Shown here in pieces: positions 5,497 through 5,498 of a stretch of 5,498 nt of DNA. Origin of the DNA: Alphaproteobacteria bacterium (GTDB taxonomy: Bacteria; Pseudomonadota; Alphaproteobacteria; UBA8366); contig JABJCS010000444.1 in the NCBI GenBank assembly GCA_018665505.1, positions 1 through 5,498 of the forward strand, given 5' to 3'. Positions within the stretch are counted from its first letter, which is position 1; every line of letters starts with the position of its first letter. The position numbers and the translations under genes are program-made. The notes below the pieces were generated by a model. That model made no database searches. It saw only the letters and a list, made by a program, of their open reading frames with translations, and was not told the DNA's origin.

Positions 5497-5498
5497 GA

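Overview
All supported genes in this window lie on the minus strand, in one tightly packed, operon-like run that reads from right to left. The moderately GC-rich DNA, clear Shine-Dalgarno sites, a lipobox lipoprotein, several Sec-type signal peptides and a MotA/TolQ/ExbB-type channel protein all point to a Gram-negative bacterium, most likely a proteobacterium. I cannot fix the genus from the sequence. I see no tRNA, rRNA, CRISPR array, insertion sequence or phage gene.

Right part (about 3445-5498), cytoplasmic and signalling side. The window opens with the C-terminal 54 residues of an unrecognised protein. Its stop overlaps the start of a 180-residue soluble protein, whose stop in turn overlaps (GTGA) the GTG start of a 452-residue protein. 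That protein is the most interesting gene here. Its N-terminal ~190 residues read as a Lon-type (S16) protease domain with a candidate Ser82/Lys136 dyad. There is no AAA+ ATPase. One transmembrane helix follows (about residues 217-236), then a ~215-residue domain expected in the periplasm.

Left part (about 1-3374), envelope side. Five successive genes encode envelope proteins: a small exported protein with a close Cys pair, a lipoprotein (lipobox LSAC), a large exported helical/coiled-coil protein, a small exported helical protein with an RRRR end, and a four-helix membrane protein with the MotA/TolQ/ExbB core. The window ends inside a sixth gene, for a protein with an N-terminal membrane anchor and a long Pro/Lys/Ala-rich linker, like the spacer of TonB, TolA or similar energy-transducing proteins.

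My reading is that this is a trans-envelope system. A proton-channel-like stator and a proline-rich tether span the inner membrane, several periplasmic or outer-membrane proteins may form a structure or sensor, and a membrane-tethered Lon-like protease may pass the periplasmic state to cytoplasmic targets. The 180-residue protein encoded just upstream is a natural candidate partner. The functional link is inferred from gene order and topology, and I do not recognise the set as a described system.

The longest gene-free stretches are only 92 bases (2866-2957) and 70 bases (3375-3444). The first holds an inverted repeat that could hide the ribosome binding site of the lipoprotein gene; both hold weak promoter candidates.
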